Source of the DNA: CALAGJ01 sp964293305
GTDB taxonomy: Bacteria > Bacteroidota > Bacteroidia > Chitinophagales > Chitinophagaceae
DNA: 64,000 bases
Assembly (NCBI GenBank): GCA_964293305.1
Contig: CAXYYO010000001.1
Location: 186,001 to 250,000 of the forward strand
Direction: 5' to 3'
The stretch's first letter is position 1, and every line of letters starts with the position of its first letter. Made by a program: the position numbers and the translations under genes. The notes under the pieces were generated by a model. That model did no database searches. It was not told where the DNA came from and saw only the letters and a list, made by a program, of their open reading frames with translations. Positions 24,427-33,674 of the stretch are shown here, in pieces.

Positions 24427-26520
24427 ATGCGAATTTTAAAAGTTGCATTACTTACTTTTATTTTGAGTGTAGTAATATTTGGCGTTTTTGCATTTAAAAC
24501 ATTGCAAAGACCTCCTGCTACAAAAGATCAGGTACTTCTAACTGCTATTACACAAATTGTAGCATCAAAACATTATAGTCCTCAGAAAATTGATGATGCA
24601 CTTTCTGCTAAAATTTTTCAAGATTATTTGGATGTGTTAAATCCAGATAAGGATATCTTACTACAAGAAGACATATCAATGCTGTCTGAGTATAAAAATA
24701 AATTAGATGATGAAATAAAAGGTGAGCCTATTCAATTCTATAAAAAGGCTGCTCAGATTTATTTTATGCGAATGGAGGAAATAATTGCAGACTATAGACA
24801 ATTGCTAACACAGCCTTTTGATTATTCAGTAAACGAAACAGTAAGTTTTGACGATTCAAAAGAACAATACGCAAAGTCTGCTGCTGAAAGAAAAGAGAAT
24901 TGGAGAAAGCGACTAAAATATTCAGCATTAGACAGATATGTAGATCTGATAGACCAAAAAGAAAAGAATAAAGGTGATACTGCTTTTGACAAGCCTGATG
25001 CTCAACTAAAAGAGGAAGCAAACAGGAAACTGATGCAAACACTAGATAGAAATTATAACAGGCAAAAACTTGTTTTCAACGAGCAAGAACAGTTTAATGC
25101 CTATCTGAATGTGATTGTGAATTTAATGGATCCACACACAGAATATTTTCCACCCATCGAAAAGAGGGCTTTTGATGAAGAAATGACCGGAAGATTTTAT
25201 GGTATAGGTGCACAATTGAAGGATGACGATGGTGCTATAAAAATAGCCAGCTTAATGACAGGTAGCCCGGCATGGAAAAGTGGGGATGTAATAGTGAATG
25301 ACGAAATAATAAAAGTAGCCCAAGGCAAAAATGATCCTGTGGATGTGAGGGGTTATGCGGTAACTGATGCTGTAAAATTAATAAGAGGTGGTAAGGGTAC
25401 AGAAGTAAGGCTAACTATGCGCAGCCCTGATGGTACTACAAAAATTGTAACCATTGTCAGGGATGAAATTGTACAGGATGAGCAATTTGCACGAAGTGCA
25501 GTTATTACAAAAAACGGAGTTAAAACAGGGTATATTTATTTGCCCGAATTTTATGCTGATTATGACAGACCTGATGGTAATAAATGTTCACAGGATGTAG
25601 CAAAAGAAATTGTAAAACTCAAAAAAGAAAATATAGGTGGCATCATCATCGACTTGCGCAATAATGGTGGTGGTTCATTAAACGAAGTGGTGCAAATGGT
25701 AGGTCTTTTCATAAAGAGCGGACCCGTAGTGCAGGTATCTGATAAGGACAGTAAAGCGAATATCCTAAATGACAGAGATGAGTCAATTTTATATGATGGT
25801 CCACTTACCGTTTTGGTTAATGAATTTAGTGCATCTGCCTCAGAAATATTTGCAGCTGCTATTCAGGATTATGGCAGAGGAATAATTGTTGGAAGTGATA
25901 CTTATGGTAAAGGAACTGTACAACGACCCATACCTTTGGGTAAGGTTGATTATAATACAGGGCTTACTGAATACGGAAGTTTGAAAATCACTTTTGAAAA
26001 GTTTTACAGAATAAATGGGGGTAGCACACAACTGAAAGGAGTAACGCCGGATGTGGCACTGCCGGATGCTTACGATTATCTGAAGTTAAGAGAAAAAGAT
26101 AGATCTTCTGCATTGCCTTGGGATCAAATAGAAAAAGCAACATATATTCCATTTATGGCTTCGCCAAATATGATATCTATCATCCAGGAATCAAATGCTG
26201 CTGTGCAATCTAATCAAAATTTTGCCTTGTTAATGGACAATATTAATTGGCTACAGGAAAATAACAATCGTGTATATAATCTGAATATTGACAGCTTTAA
26301 AGCTGCACAAGTTATTGTCCGTAAAACAATACAACAAAACGATAATCTTACCAATCTTACTACTCCATTAAGTATCGTACCTCCACAAGTAGACTATGAA
26401 AAATATTATAATAATGCGGATAAATCAAAAGGTGATCGTTATTTAGACTGGTTGAAAAGAGTGCAAAGAGATATTTATATTGATCAAGCAGTTGATATTA
26501 CAGCAAAATTAAAAATGTAG
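24427..26520 (+). CDS. C-terminal processing peptidase, S41A family (Prc/CtpA)
   Basis: 697 residues from the ATG at 24427 (MRILKVALLTFILSVVIFGVFAF signal anchor); an upstream in-frame start adds residues ahead of the signal. Tail-specific proteases cut periplasmic proteins near their C-terminus. Order: N-terminal domain with YLDVLNPDKDILL (Prc type), PDZ domain around residues 240-330 (FYGIGAQLKDDDG, SPAWKSGD), then the S41 core with the Ser of NEFSASASEIFAAA and the Lys of TYGKGTVQ (Ser-Lys dyad), and a C-terminal domain. The length agrees with E. coli Prc (682). A hairpin terminator follows, then cdsA. Confidence 0.93.
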   Translation: MRILKVALLTFILSVVIFGVFAFKTLQRPPATKDQVLLTAITQIVASKHYSPQKIDDALSAKIFQDYLDVLNPDKDILLQEDISMLSEYKNKLDDEIKGEPIQFYKKAAQIYFMRMEEIIADYRQLLTQPFDYSVNETVSFDDSKEQYAKSAAERKENWRKRLKYSALDRYVDLIDQKEKNKGDTAFDKPDAQLKEEANRKLMQTLDRNYNRQKLVFNEQEQFNAYLNVIVNLMDPHTEYFPPIEKRAFDEEMTGRFYGIGAQLKDDDGAIKIASLMTGSPAWKSGDVIVNDEIIKVAQGKNDPVDVRGYAVTDAVKLIRGGKGTEVRLTMRSPDGTTKIVTIVRDEIVQDEQFARSAVITKNGVKTGYIYLPEFYADYDRPDGNKCSQDVAKEIVKLKKENIGGIIIDLRNNGGGSLNEVVQMVGLFIKSGPVVQVSDKDSKANILNDRDESILYDGPLTVLVNEFSASASEIFAAAIQDYGRGIIVGSDTYGKGTVQRPIPLGKVDYNTGLTEYGSLKITFEKFYRINGGSTQLKGVTPDVALPDAYDYLKLREKDRSSALPWDQIEKATYIPFMASPNMISIIQESNAAVQSNQNFALLMDNINWLQENNNRVYNLNIDSFKAAQVIVRKTIQQNDNLTNLTTPLSIVPPQVDYEKYYNNADKSKGDRYLDWLKRVQRDIYIDQAVDITAKLKM

Positions 26521-26560
26521 TACAAGTTATTAATTCTACTTATTTTAAATAAGATAATTT

Positions 26561-26595
26561 ACCTGTATATATTTTAGCTATACAGGTATTTTGTT
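26561..26595 (+). terminator. Terminator after the S41 protease gene
   Basis: ACCTGTATA and TATACAGGT form a 9-bp stem with a 9-base loop, followed by ATTTTGTTTT. Confidence 0.65.
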
Positions 26596-26625
26596 TTAGA
26601 TACTAACGCTAAGGGTGAATCAGCC

Positions 26626-26633
26626 TACATTTG
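26626..26633 (+). promoter_or_regulatory. -7 box of cdsA
   Basis: TACATTTG fits TAnnTTTG and lies 13 bases before the ATG at 26647, leaving a very short leader. No clear TTG box is seen at the right distance. Confidence 0.5.
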
Positions 26634-26646
26634 AAAAAATGAATAT

Positions 26647-27525
26647 ATGGCATTAAATCAGGAAGTGTTTAAAACCAGAAGTATTACTGCAGTAATTTTT
26701 GTAGTCATTATGCTGAGTGGTTTATTGATTAATCATTGGACATTTTTAGTACTGTTTTCAATTATACACTTTGGCTGTTGGTATGAGTTACAACAGATTT
26801 TTCGTAAAATTTACACTCCATATAGTCAGGTTTCTGTTTTCCATCAATTTGGTATTCCTGTATTGGGTTGGTCATTTATGCTTTGGTGCTCCGGTGAATA
26901 TTTTGCTATAGGGTCTATTCAAATGAGTGCATGCGGATTATGGTTAATGATGATTTTGGCCCCTGCTATACCTATTGCCGATTTTTTGCTAAATAAAAAT
27001 TTCAACTTACTCCCATTAGCTTATTCATTGGTAGGATTGGTATATATATCTTTATCACTTGGATTGATGATTGACTTAAGGAGCACCATAATTGTATACC
27101 CTCAAGTGTTGGTATCATTAGATTTTGGCTGGTTAGTACCTGTTATCCTTATAGCATCTTTATGGATTAATGATACAATGGCTTACATTACCGGGTCTTT
27201 TTTTGGTAAAACGCCACTGTCAAAAATATCTCCCAAAAAGACATGGGAAGGCACAATTGGCGGAGCTATATTGGCCATCATTACTGTAAGCTTACTAGCG
27301 GTTAATCTTTTTCAGGTGGAAGTATTTGCAGCCGCAGGCATTGCTACCATTGGAGCCATCATGGGCACATTGGGCGATTTGTTAGAAAGTAAATTAAAAA
27401 GAATGGCAAATATTAAAGACAGTGGCAGCATTATGCCAGGGCATGGTGGCTTTTTGGACCGCTTCGATAGTTTGCTGGTAGCTACAGTTTTTGTATGGCT
27501 ATTTGTAAAGCTATTAGCAGCCTAA
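26647..27525 (+). CDS. cdsA: Phosphatidate cytidylyltransferase
   Basis: 292 residues, integral membrane enzyme making CDP-diacylglycerol from phosphatidic acid and CTP, the branch point of phospholipid synthesis. About eight hydrophobic segments are seen. The family signature near the C-terminus is complete: GTLGDLLESKLKRMANIKDSGSIMPGHGGFLDRFDS (spread over residues about 240-275), and SKISPKKTWEG precedes it. Its stop overlaps the convergent sulfotransferase gene by 4 bp. PlsY at 60122 makes the lysophosphatidate two steps earlier in the same pathway, but far away. Confidence 0.95.
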   Translation: MALNQEVFKTRSITAVIFVVIMLSGLLINHWTFLVLFSIIHFGCWYELQQIFRKIYTPYSQVSVFHQFGIPVLGWSFMLWCSGEYFAIGSIQMSACGLWLMMILAPAIPIADFLLNKNFNLLPLAYSLVGLVYISLSLGLMIDLRSTIIVYPQVLVSLDFGWLVPVILIASLWINDTMAYITGSFFGKTPLSKISPKKTWEGTIGGAILAIITVSLLAVNLFQVEVFAAAGIATIGAIMGTLGDLLESKLKRMANIKDSGSIMPGHGGFLDRFDSLLVATVFVWLFVKLLAA

Positions 27526-28391
27526 TCGGCAATTTGAATAGTGGCTAACAACCTCCTAATTTCATCATCAACCTCTGATTTTTTTACTGCTGCTGCTACT
27601 CTTTCTTTATCTAAAGTTAATAAAATATTTTCTATCGTTCCTGATGGGCATGGCAATCCGGTAAAGGAAATAAGTCGCTCTGTCTCCGAAGGATCATTCA
27701 TGATTTTTTCCATCGAAAATGATTCCATCTGATTGCCATAAAGTGCTTTGTATTTGTTTTTATATAGCAATGATTTTTTATAGACTAGGGTATGGAAATA
27801 GAGTAAGCCTTTCTCCTTTGTAATGGATGCAAATTTTTTGACTTTTGGCCCAAAGGGTAAACATTTTTTGACCTGCCTCTGCCAGAGCATATATGTTGAA
27901 TATTTTATAAATGAAAAGATCTCTGAAAACTTGATTTGCTGAAAAAGTTTTCTGCTACTGATAGCGCCGTCAAGATCTTTTGTACCTGTATATATAAAAT
28001 ATTTCTTTAAGGTAATAGAGAATTTGAAAGAATCATTTGTAAGTGATCTTTTATAATTACTGTTTATACATCTTACGGCATCTCTTTCTATATAAACGAT
28101 TTTTGCTTCTGGAAAAACTGCATGAACGAGTAGCGGTCTTAAACAATTGATAGGAGATTTTTCAACAATATTTTTTCCTTTAGCAGCATCTAAAATTTTA
28201 GATCTAATAAAATGAGAGATATCATCGTTCACTATATATTCTTCATCACTCAGGTGTTGAAAATTTCCACTCTTCCACAAAGCATGTGGCTCTACTTCAA
28301 TATGTACATTTGGCATACTGCCAAGTATATGTGATACCAAGGTAGTACCACTTCTTGCCATGCCTACTATTAATACAATTTTTTGTTCCAT
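27522..28391 (-). CDS. Sulfotransferase family protein (ST4 of the EPS cluster)
   Basis: 289 residues. The N-terminus KIVLIVGMARSGTTLVSHILG is the 5'-phosphosulfate-binding loop of PAPS-dependent sulfotransferases, and KIVYIERDAVRCINSNYKRS fits the 3'-phosphate-binding region (RxxxxxxxSxY-like). It would transfer sulfate from PAPS to a carbohydrate hydroxyl or amine. It is the last gene of the minus-strand exopolysaccharide cluster, 5 bp after wzx, and converges with cdsA. It differs in sequence from the other three sulfotransferases here, so it is not a recent duplication. The acceptor is unknown. Confidence 0.82.
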   Translation of the reverse strand: MEQKIVLIVGMARSGTTLVSHILGSMPNVHIEVEPHALWKSGNFQHLSDEEYIVNDDISHFIRSKILDAAKGKNIVEKSPINCLRPLLVHAVFPEAKIVYIERDAVRCINSNYKRSLTNDSFKFSITLKKYFIYTGTKDLDGAISSRKLFQQIKFSEIFSFIKYSTYMLWQRQVKKCLPFGPKVKKFASITKEKGLLYFHTLVYKKSLLYKNKYKALYGNQMESFSMEKIMNDPSETERLISFTGLPCPSGTIENILLTLDKERVAAAVKKSEVDDEIRRLLATIQIAD

Positions 28392-28396
28392 TTATT

Positions 28397-29719
28397 TTAT
28401 TTTCCTAACATACTCATTGTGCTAAATCCGAGATGTTTTTTTACTAAGTATAATGCTAGAATATTTGAAATAATTAATGCCATTGATGTTGAAATAGCTG
28501 AGCCCAAAGCACCAAAAATAGGAGTTAATACTAATGCCAATAAAATTGCAGCCATGCCACTAATGATGCGTGAATTTCTCAACTGTTTTTCATATCCACT
28601 CATTGAAAGTAAATAAGCTACAGAACCTGTTGATACATTTATAAATTGACCTATAGCAATAATAATTAAGAAATAAACCCCATCTTCAAAACCATTGCCA
28701 AATAGTTTTAATATGGTTTTAGGGAAAAGGCATAGTGCCACTGTAATTGGCAATGCTATGATAGTCATAAGCCTAGTGCTTTTTTTTGCATAATTTTTTA
28801 ATTCAGTCATATTGCCTGCCTCAGCCATTGTTGCAAATCGAGGTGCACTCACATTATTAACAGCTTGTAAAACAAAAGTAATCAACGAAGCAGTATTTCT
28901 TGCTACGGCAAGCTGTGCTATTTGAGCAGGGTCATTAATAAAAATCCCTGCTACAAACTGCCCGCTCCAAAGTACTAATTGTTGCATTGTAGCTACCATC
29001 CAGAATTCCTTGCTGGTGTTCCAAAGCATTGATTTGTCCGCTATTATGGTCTCTTTAAATTCTGGTGTTGATTTTTTCCACCAGTATATATTTATAATAA
29101 AATTCAGTACTGTTGCTAAAAAATAATAAAAGCTGCTGGAATTAGCGTCTTTAGGCGTAAGTGTTAGAAAAAAAAGGATCAGAAATATTGGCGTTAGCAC
29201 TCTTAAACCGCTAACAGAAAGTAAAATCTTTTTTATGGCTTGTAAGGCCATTCCATAAACATTATAACCTGCAAAAAATGGTATTGATAAAGAGGTCCAA
29301 AACAGCGGCCATTGAAATTCAGGTTTATTAAATACGTGAATAGCAATTGGTTTTGATAGGCAGCAAATTAATGATGATAAAATGAGCGTAGGTATATAGG
29401 TCCATTGTAATAATATTTTAAGTACCGCTGCAATCATTGGCCACTCATTTTTACTTGCATGAATGCTGATGTATTTTAGGACAGTAAGATCTGCGCCCAC
29501 TCTTCCCAATGTGGCAATAAGTGTTGAAACAGTAATGCCAAGAAATAAATATCCAGCTCCTTCGGCCCCCAGATACCGTGATACAACTATGGACATTATA
29601 AATGCAGCACCAGCACCAAATGTGCGAATTATAAGTGCTACAAGAGAATGATTAATTAATTCTTTTGTGGATTTATTCTTGGGATATTGGAATAGCTTTT
29701 TTAGCAATGATATATTCAT
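28397..29719 (-). CDS. Polysaccharide flippase, Wzx-type (MOP superfamily)
   Basis: 440 residues from the ATG at 29719, whose ATGA overlaps the stop of the upstream epimerase gene; a longer frame to 29821 lies within that gene. About 12-14 hydrophobic segments, with the N-terminal LVALIIRTFGAGAAFIMSIVVSRYLGAEGAGYLFL typical of Wzx/RfbX flippases that move undecaprenyl-linked repeat units across the inner membrane. Together with the polymerase at 35209 and the Wzc protein at 37648 it makes a Wzy-dependent export route. Length is in the family range (400-480). The translational overlap shows it belongs to the same operon. Confidence 0.9.
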   Translation of the reverse strand: MNISLLKKLFQYPKNKSTKELINHSLVALIIRTFGAGAAFIMSIVVSRYLGAEGAGYLFLGITVSTLIATLGRVGADLTVLKYISIHASKNEWPMIAAVLKILLQWTYIPTLILSSLICCLSKPIAIHVFNKPEFQWPLFWTSLSIPFFAGYNVYGMALQAIKKILLSVSGLRVLTPIFLILFFLTLTPKDANSSSFYYFLATVLNFIINIYWWKKSTPEFKETIIADKSMLWNTSKEFWMVATMQQLVLWSGQFVAGIFINDPAQIAQLAVARNTASLITFVLQAVNNVSAPRFATMAEAGNMTELKNYAKKSTRLMTIIALPITVALCLFPKTILKLFGNGFEDGVYFLIIIAIGQFINVSTGSVAYLLSMSGYEKQLRNSRIISGMAAILLALVLTPIFGALGSAISTSMALIISNILALYLVKKHLGFSTMSMLGK

Positions 29720-30720
29720 TCGTCTTTTGGTAACATTAGAGTATCTCTGTTTTTGTTTGTTATCATCCAACCCACTGTAGTTATTACTCCATCTTGAAGC
29801 AAATGTGGAAGCGGCCCACAAATGGACTCCAATTCTTTTGTATCATAAACCATATTTGTAATAAGGTTACTTAACCGAAAGCTTGTAATAGGTACATTCT
29901 TATATCCAAATTTATATAAAATATCTCCAATCAGTCCAGCAGTTTTGAGCATCCACATAGGGTAAGATTTTATTGGCTTACTCTTCAGCTCTATCCTGAT
30001 CAATTCGGACCATTTTCTTAGATTTAATGCAGGATAATCGCATAGGTAAAAAGATTTACTTTGAATTTTTTCTACTGGTGCAAATAATAATTTGGACAAT
30101 TGATACACTGAATTTTCTACGTATCCAAAAGACTTTAGTGGATTGTGCTTTCCTGGATGGAAATAATAATTTTTAAGAATCGTTCTGAAAAAGGTGATGT
30201 ATGGAGTATCAAACCAAGGCCCCCAAATAGATGTAGGCCTTACTATACACCATTCACATTGTAAGTTTGATTCCTTTACCAGTTTTTCACCTATTACTTT
30301 ACTCTCTCCATATAGATTTGGGGGACAGTAATCTTCGAAATTTTCTGGTATATAATCTATTCTGCAAACCATTCTGCTACTTACAAAAATGACCCGCTTT
30401 AAGGAAGTGCATTGCTTTAGTATTTCAATAGTATTTGATACTCCTCCAATGTTTGTACGATATCCCTTTTCAAGGTCTTTTTCTTCCAATAAATCTGTAC
30501 GTGCAGCCAAGTGGAGGAAATAATCTGGGGCAAAACCTACAACTGCATCCTTATATTCTTCAATATTGTTGATATTCCCTTTTTTCCAAAAGGGTATATG
30601 TTTTTCATTTTGTGGAGGGCGCATATCAAAATTAAACACTTCGTGACCTTCACTTAAAAAATAACCTATGGCATTTGTACCAATAAACCCACTTCCACCT
30701 GTAATAAAAATTTTTGACAT
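29716..30720 (-). CDS. NAD-dependent epimerase/dehydratase (extended SDR)
   Basis: 334 residues. The N-terminus KIFITGGSGFIGTNAIGYFL is the GxxGxxG NAD(P) loop of extended short-chain dehydrogenases, followed by YFLHLAARTD, VSSRMV (catalytic Ser region) and YGESKVIGE with the YxxxK pair. It probably changes a nucleotide sugar (epimerisation, reduction or dehydration) or a lipid-linked sugar for the polysaccharide. The hydrophobic C-terminal stretch (PMWMLKTAGLIGDILYKFG) is unlike GalE. It is placed 3 bp after ST3 and overlaps wzx by 4 bp. The exact sugar reaction cannot be told. Confidence 0.88.
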   Translation of the reverse strand: MSKIFITGGSGFIGTNAIGYFLSEGHEVFNFDMRPPQNEKHIPFWKKGNINNIEEYKDAVVGFAPDYFLHLAARTDLLEEKDLEKGYRTNIGGVSNTIEILKQCTSLKRVIFVSSRMVCRIDYIPENFEDYCPPNLYGESKVIGEKLVKESNLQCEWCIVRPTSIWGPWFDTPYITFFRTILKNYYFHPGKHNPLKSFGYVENSVYQLSKLLFAPVEKIQSKSFYLCDYPALNLRKWSELIRIELKSKPIKSYPMWMLKTAGLIGDILYKFGYKNVPITSFRLSNLITNMVYDTKELESICGPLPHLLQDGVITTVGWMITNKNRDTLMLPKDE

Positions 30721-30723
30721 AAT

Positions 30724-31617
30724 TTATGATTTCCATTGGTTTAAATTCCTTCCTGAAAGCACTTCTAAAGCCATTATATCTTCCATGAAATATTTACACA
30801 ATTGCTGTCTGGTTTCTGCACTCATCTGCTGTTTTGTTTTTGGCTGAATCAAGTTTTTTGTTTTAATTTTTTTTGCAAATTTAACTACTCCAAATTTCTC
30901 TAGTACAACTAACAAATTTTTCAATTTATTTTTATGTATCCACATTTTAACTTTGCCTATTGAATTATTGATAGACTGACTTTTTGGTTGTAATCCCTTA
31001 TTAGTTTCGTTTTCAAATTGTTTCGGTGTAAACTGCTCTACACCAAGGAAATGGCAAATATCATCAAGTATTATAGAATAATTATTTTTTAAATCATCAA
31101 AGAAAAGAAGCCGAATATTTTCAGAAGGGAATTGCATGAAATATGGCTTTAGATTTTTACAATAGAGACTTGTATCTAGATATTTTTTTGGATTCTGTTG
31201 TAGGGCATCTTCAAAATTTTTATACCTTGATACTCCATTTTGTACACTATATAAATATTCAGAAAAAGACCTTTCTGCAGGATGTCTAAGTATGGCAAAT
31301 ATTTTAATATTATAGTTATATGTATAGATATCTGTTGCAGCATTTTCATTTGATAAATAGGAGGGGGTAATTTCCCCACAAATCTGACCGGGTTTTTTCT
31401 TGCTAAAAAATGAATGATACCAATTAAGCCCCTTTTTATATTCTGGATTTGGTGTTTCATAATCTTGCGGCAGCAAAGAATTAAAATAGTTGAGTTCTTT
31501 TCTATCCTCTGGATAATATATGCCAGGATGTTGTCTTAGCATTTCTGCCAGCCAGGTAGTGCCACTTTTGCCTGCACCAATCCCAATAAAATCTATTTTA
31601 AAATCTTTATCTTCCAT
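30724..31617 (-). CDS. Sulfotransferase, heparan-sulfate-sulfotransferase-like (ST3)
   Basis: 297 residues. IDFIGIGAGKSGTTWLAEMLRQHPGIYYPEDRKELNYF contains the PAPS 5'-phosphosulfate loop (GxxKSGTTxL) and the KExxYF segment that in heparan/NodH-type enzymes holds the catalytic base. IKIFAILRHPAERSFSEYL is the 3'-phosphate site (RxPxxRxxSxY). This is the same general type as ST1 and ST2 but with divergent sequence, so the three may sulfate different positions or sugars. It lies 2 bp after the GT4 gene and 3 bp before the SDR in one operon. Confidence 0.88.
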   Translation of the reverse strand: MEDKDFKIDFIGIGAGKSGTTWLAEMLRQHPGIYYPEDRKELNYFNSLLPQDYETPNPEYKKGLNWYHSFFSKKKPGQICGEITPSYLSNENAATDIYTYNYNIKIFAILRHPAERSFSEYLYSVQNGVSRYKNFEDALQQNPKKYLDTSLYCKNLKPYFMQFPSENIRLLFFDDLKNNYSIILDDICHFLGVEQFTPKQFENETNKGLQPKSQSINNSIGKVKMWIHKNKLKNLLVVLEKFGVVKFAKKIKTKNLIQPKTKQQMSAETRQQLCKYFMEDIMALEVLSGRNLNQWKS

Positions 31618-31619
31618 AT

Positions 31620-32729
31620 TTATATAAATAACTCTAATAATTTTTTTTCATAAGCAATTCTGCTAAATTTTATTTCATAACTATGTCGGGCATTTATACT
31701 CATTTGCATCCATACATCAGGATGCATACAAGCTTCAATAGCTGCTACAATTGCTTCCGGTTGTTTTTTTGAAACCAGTATACCATTATAACCATCTGTT
31801 ATCATTTCTGGTATGGACGCATGATAGGTAGAAATAACAGGAATGCCGGCATTTAATGCTTCTACAATGCTTACAGGTTGCGCCTCATGCGAAAAGTAAG
31901 TGGGTAGAATAAAAAAATCAGCCTCCTTATAAAATTTTTTTATTCTATATCTATCATTTACCTTTCCATGTATTTGAATAATATGTGTTAAATCATTTTG
32001 GATAACAAATTTTTGGAATTCCGTTAAATGTTCATCTGAAAGCCATTCACCCACAAAGTCCACAATTGTTATAATTCCTTTTTTGTGTAATGATAAAGCT
32101 GCCTTTGCTACATCCATATATCCTTTTGAAGGAGTCATATTGCTAAGATAGAGTATGCGTAGCTTATGATTATTTGTATGATAAAGCAGCCGTTTATTTT
32201 TTAATTCCTCTTCTGAAAATATCAATGTCGTATCTATGCTATTGTATAATATCTGATTTTTATTTTCGGGTATTGCTCTTACTTTTTCTTTCAATCCTTG
32301 ACTAGTAAACACAAAACATGTAACATGTGCTATTAGTTTTTTTGTAAAATATGAATACCATTTTTTTTGAAAAACTTTGTCAATATGTCCATTCTGTATA
32401 AATGCAATTTTTGTTTTCACCTTTGGAGCAACCAGTGTAAATATGATAGCATCTCTAATATGACCAAATACTGAGCCTGGTGTTACCATATAGAGGCCAT
32501 GAATTTTCTCCTTTTGTATAATTTTTTGAATGCTAATTAGTGCTTTAAAATACAGGTATACTGTGTGTATTTGATTTTTGATTTTTAATAGATTAACGCT
32601 TGCAGGATTTAAAACGCCAGTAGAAACATTAAATGTGATAATATCAAATTTTTCCGATAGAATTTCCTTATTCATTTGATTAAGAATACGCTCTCCGCTG
32701 CTGTATGGTGGTGGAAATAATGCCACCAT
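31620..32729 (-). CDS. Family 4 glycosyltransferase
   Basis: 369 residues from the ATG at 32729; the longer frame to 32774 would need a TTG and overlap the upstream gene by 25 bp. The N-terminus MVALFPPPYSSGERILNQM is a GT4 acceptor-side loop, and the C-terminal domain has LRILYLSNMTPSKGY and the EX7E motif in SHEAQPVSIVEALNAGIPVI, which binds the nucleotide sugar. GT-B fold, retaining, cytoplasmic face of the membrane. This is the only recognisable glycosyltransferase in the 27.5-40 kb cluster, which is few for a repeat-unit polysaccharide. Sugar specificity is unknown. Confidence 0.9.
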   Translation of the reverse strand: MVALFPPPYSSGERILNQMNKEILSEKFDIITFNVSTGVLNPASVNLLKIKNQIHTVYLYFKALISIQKIIQKEKIHGLYMVTPGSVFGHIRDAIIFTLVAPKVKTKIAFIQNGHIDKVFQKKWYSYFTKKLIAHVTCFVFTSQGLKEKVRAIPENKNQILYNSIDTTLIFSEEELKNKRLLYHTNNHKLRILYLSNMTPSKGYMDVAKAALSLHKKGIITIVDFVGEWLSDEHLTEFQKFVIQNDLTHIIQIHGKVNDRYRIKKFYKEADFFILPTYFSHEAQPVSIVEALNAGIPVISTYHASIPEMITDGYNGILVSKKQPEAIVAAIEACMHPDVWMQMSINARHSYEIKFSRIAYEKKLLELFI

Positions 32730-32749
32730 AATTATCTTATTTCTATGCT

Positions 32750-33649
32750 CTACTGATTGCTCTTTAGGTTCCAAAGTGTTTTTAATTTTTGGTTTGTTAA
32801 GGGCTGATAGGTTGCCAACAAGCTACCGAGATCTTCTACAGATTTTTCATATATATTTTTTAAATCATTGATAGTTTCATCACCAATAGTAAGCTCCGGC
32901 TTAACGGCATTTTTACTAAAAAAGAGTTGATTACTTTTATCTACAATTTTTCCAATAATGGTGGAGTTGGGAAATTTTCGTTGTAATAAAATAAGCGGCG
33001 AAAAACCTGTGTTCTTTTTGGGTTTTGCGGATACATTAACAGGTGTAAATTTTTCATCTAATTCAAGAAATTTAAAAATATCTACAATGGCCTGCTTCGG
33101 ATTAAGTTGCACTTCATCAAAAAATTGAATATAGATTTGATGAGCTGGAAATATTTCAAACCAATGTATTAACCTCTTAACATAAAAACCACGTTCAATA
33201 ATGTTGTTATAAGCGGCTGTATATTCATTCTTTTCTTTTTTATTGAAGTGTTCTAGCACTTTTATAAGCCCCTGATTGAGATTAATATTCGGTATTGTAG
33301 CCTTACGCACATACCATTGATAGGCAGATATTGCTCTTTGTTCTGGTCTTCTTAGTGAAACAATAATTTTTAAATCTGCATTGTGCTTATGCAAGGATGC
33401 TACAGTAGTACTGTCTTCGATATACTCTACTGAAACACAACCTTTTGGCGTTGTTTTATTTTGATTAAACTGGGCGAAGTATTGTACGCTACCATTTTCT
33501 TGCATCCACTTACTTCCAAAATAAATATCTTCGTTTTTAGAGTTTCTTACATTAAGGCCTGGATGTTCTTTTAAGCAATCGTATAACCAAGTAGTTGCAC
33601 ATTTCTGTGCACCTATTACTACAAATGAAAGCTTATTTTTATTATCCAT
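32750..33649 (-). CDS. Sulfotransferase (ST2)
   Basis: 299 residues. KLSFVVIGAQKCATTWLYDCLKEHPGL is the PAPS-binding loop (GxxKCxTTxL variant), NSKNEDIYFGSKW is the region of the catalytic base, and LKIIVSLRRPEQRAISAYQWY is the RxPxxRxxSxY 3'-phosphate site. The fold is expected to be soluble and cytoplasmic. It is upstream of the GT4 gene and 25 bp after the beta-helix gene on the same strand. It would sulfate lipid-linked sugars before export, by analogy with other cytoplasmic sulfotransferases; the acceptor is not known. Confidence 0.87.
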   Translation of the reverse strand: MDNKNKLSFVVIGAQKCATTWLYDCLKEHPGLNVRNSKNEDIYFGSKWMQENGSVQYFAQFNQNKTTPKGCVSVEYIEDSTTVASLHKHNADLKIIVSLRRPEQRAISAYQWYVRKATIPNINLNQGLIKVLEHFNKKEKNEYTAAYNNIIERGFYVKRLIHWFEIFPAHQIYIQFFDEVQLNPKQAIVDIFKFLELDEKFTPVNVSAKPKKNTGFSPLILLQRKFPNSTIIGKIVDKSNQLFFSKNAVKPELTIGDETINDLKNIYEKSVEDLGSLLATYQPLTNQKLKTLWNLKSNQ

Positions 33650-33674
33650 AAATCCGAATGATTAACTCTTTATT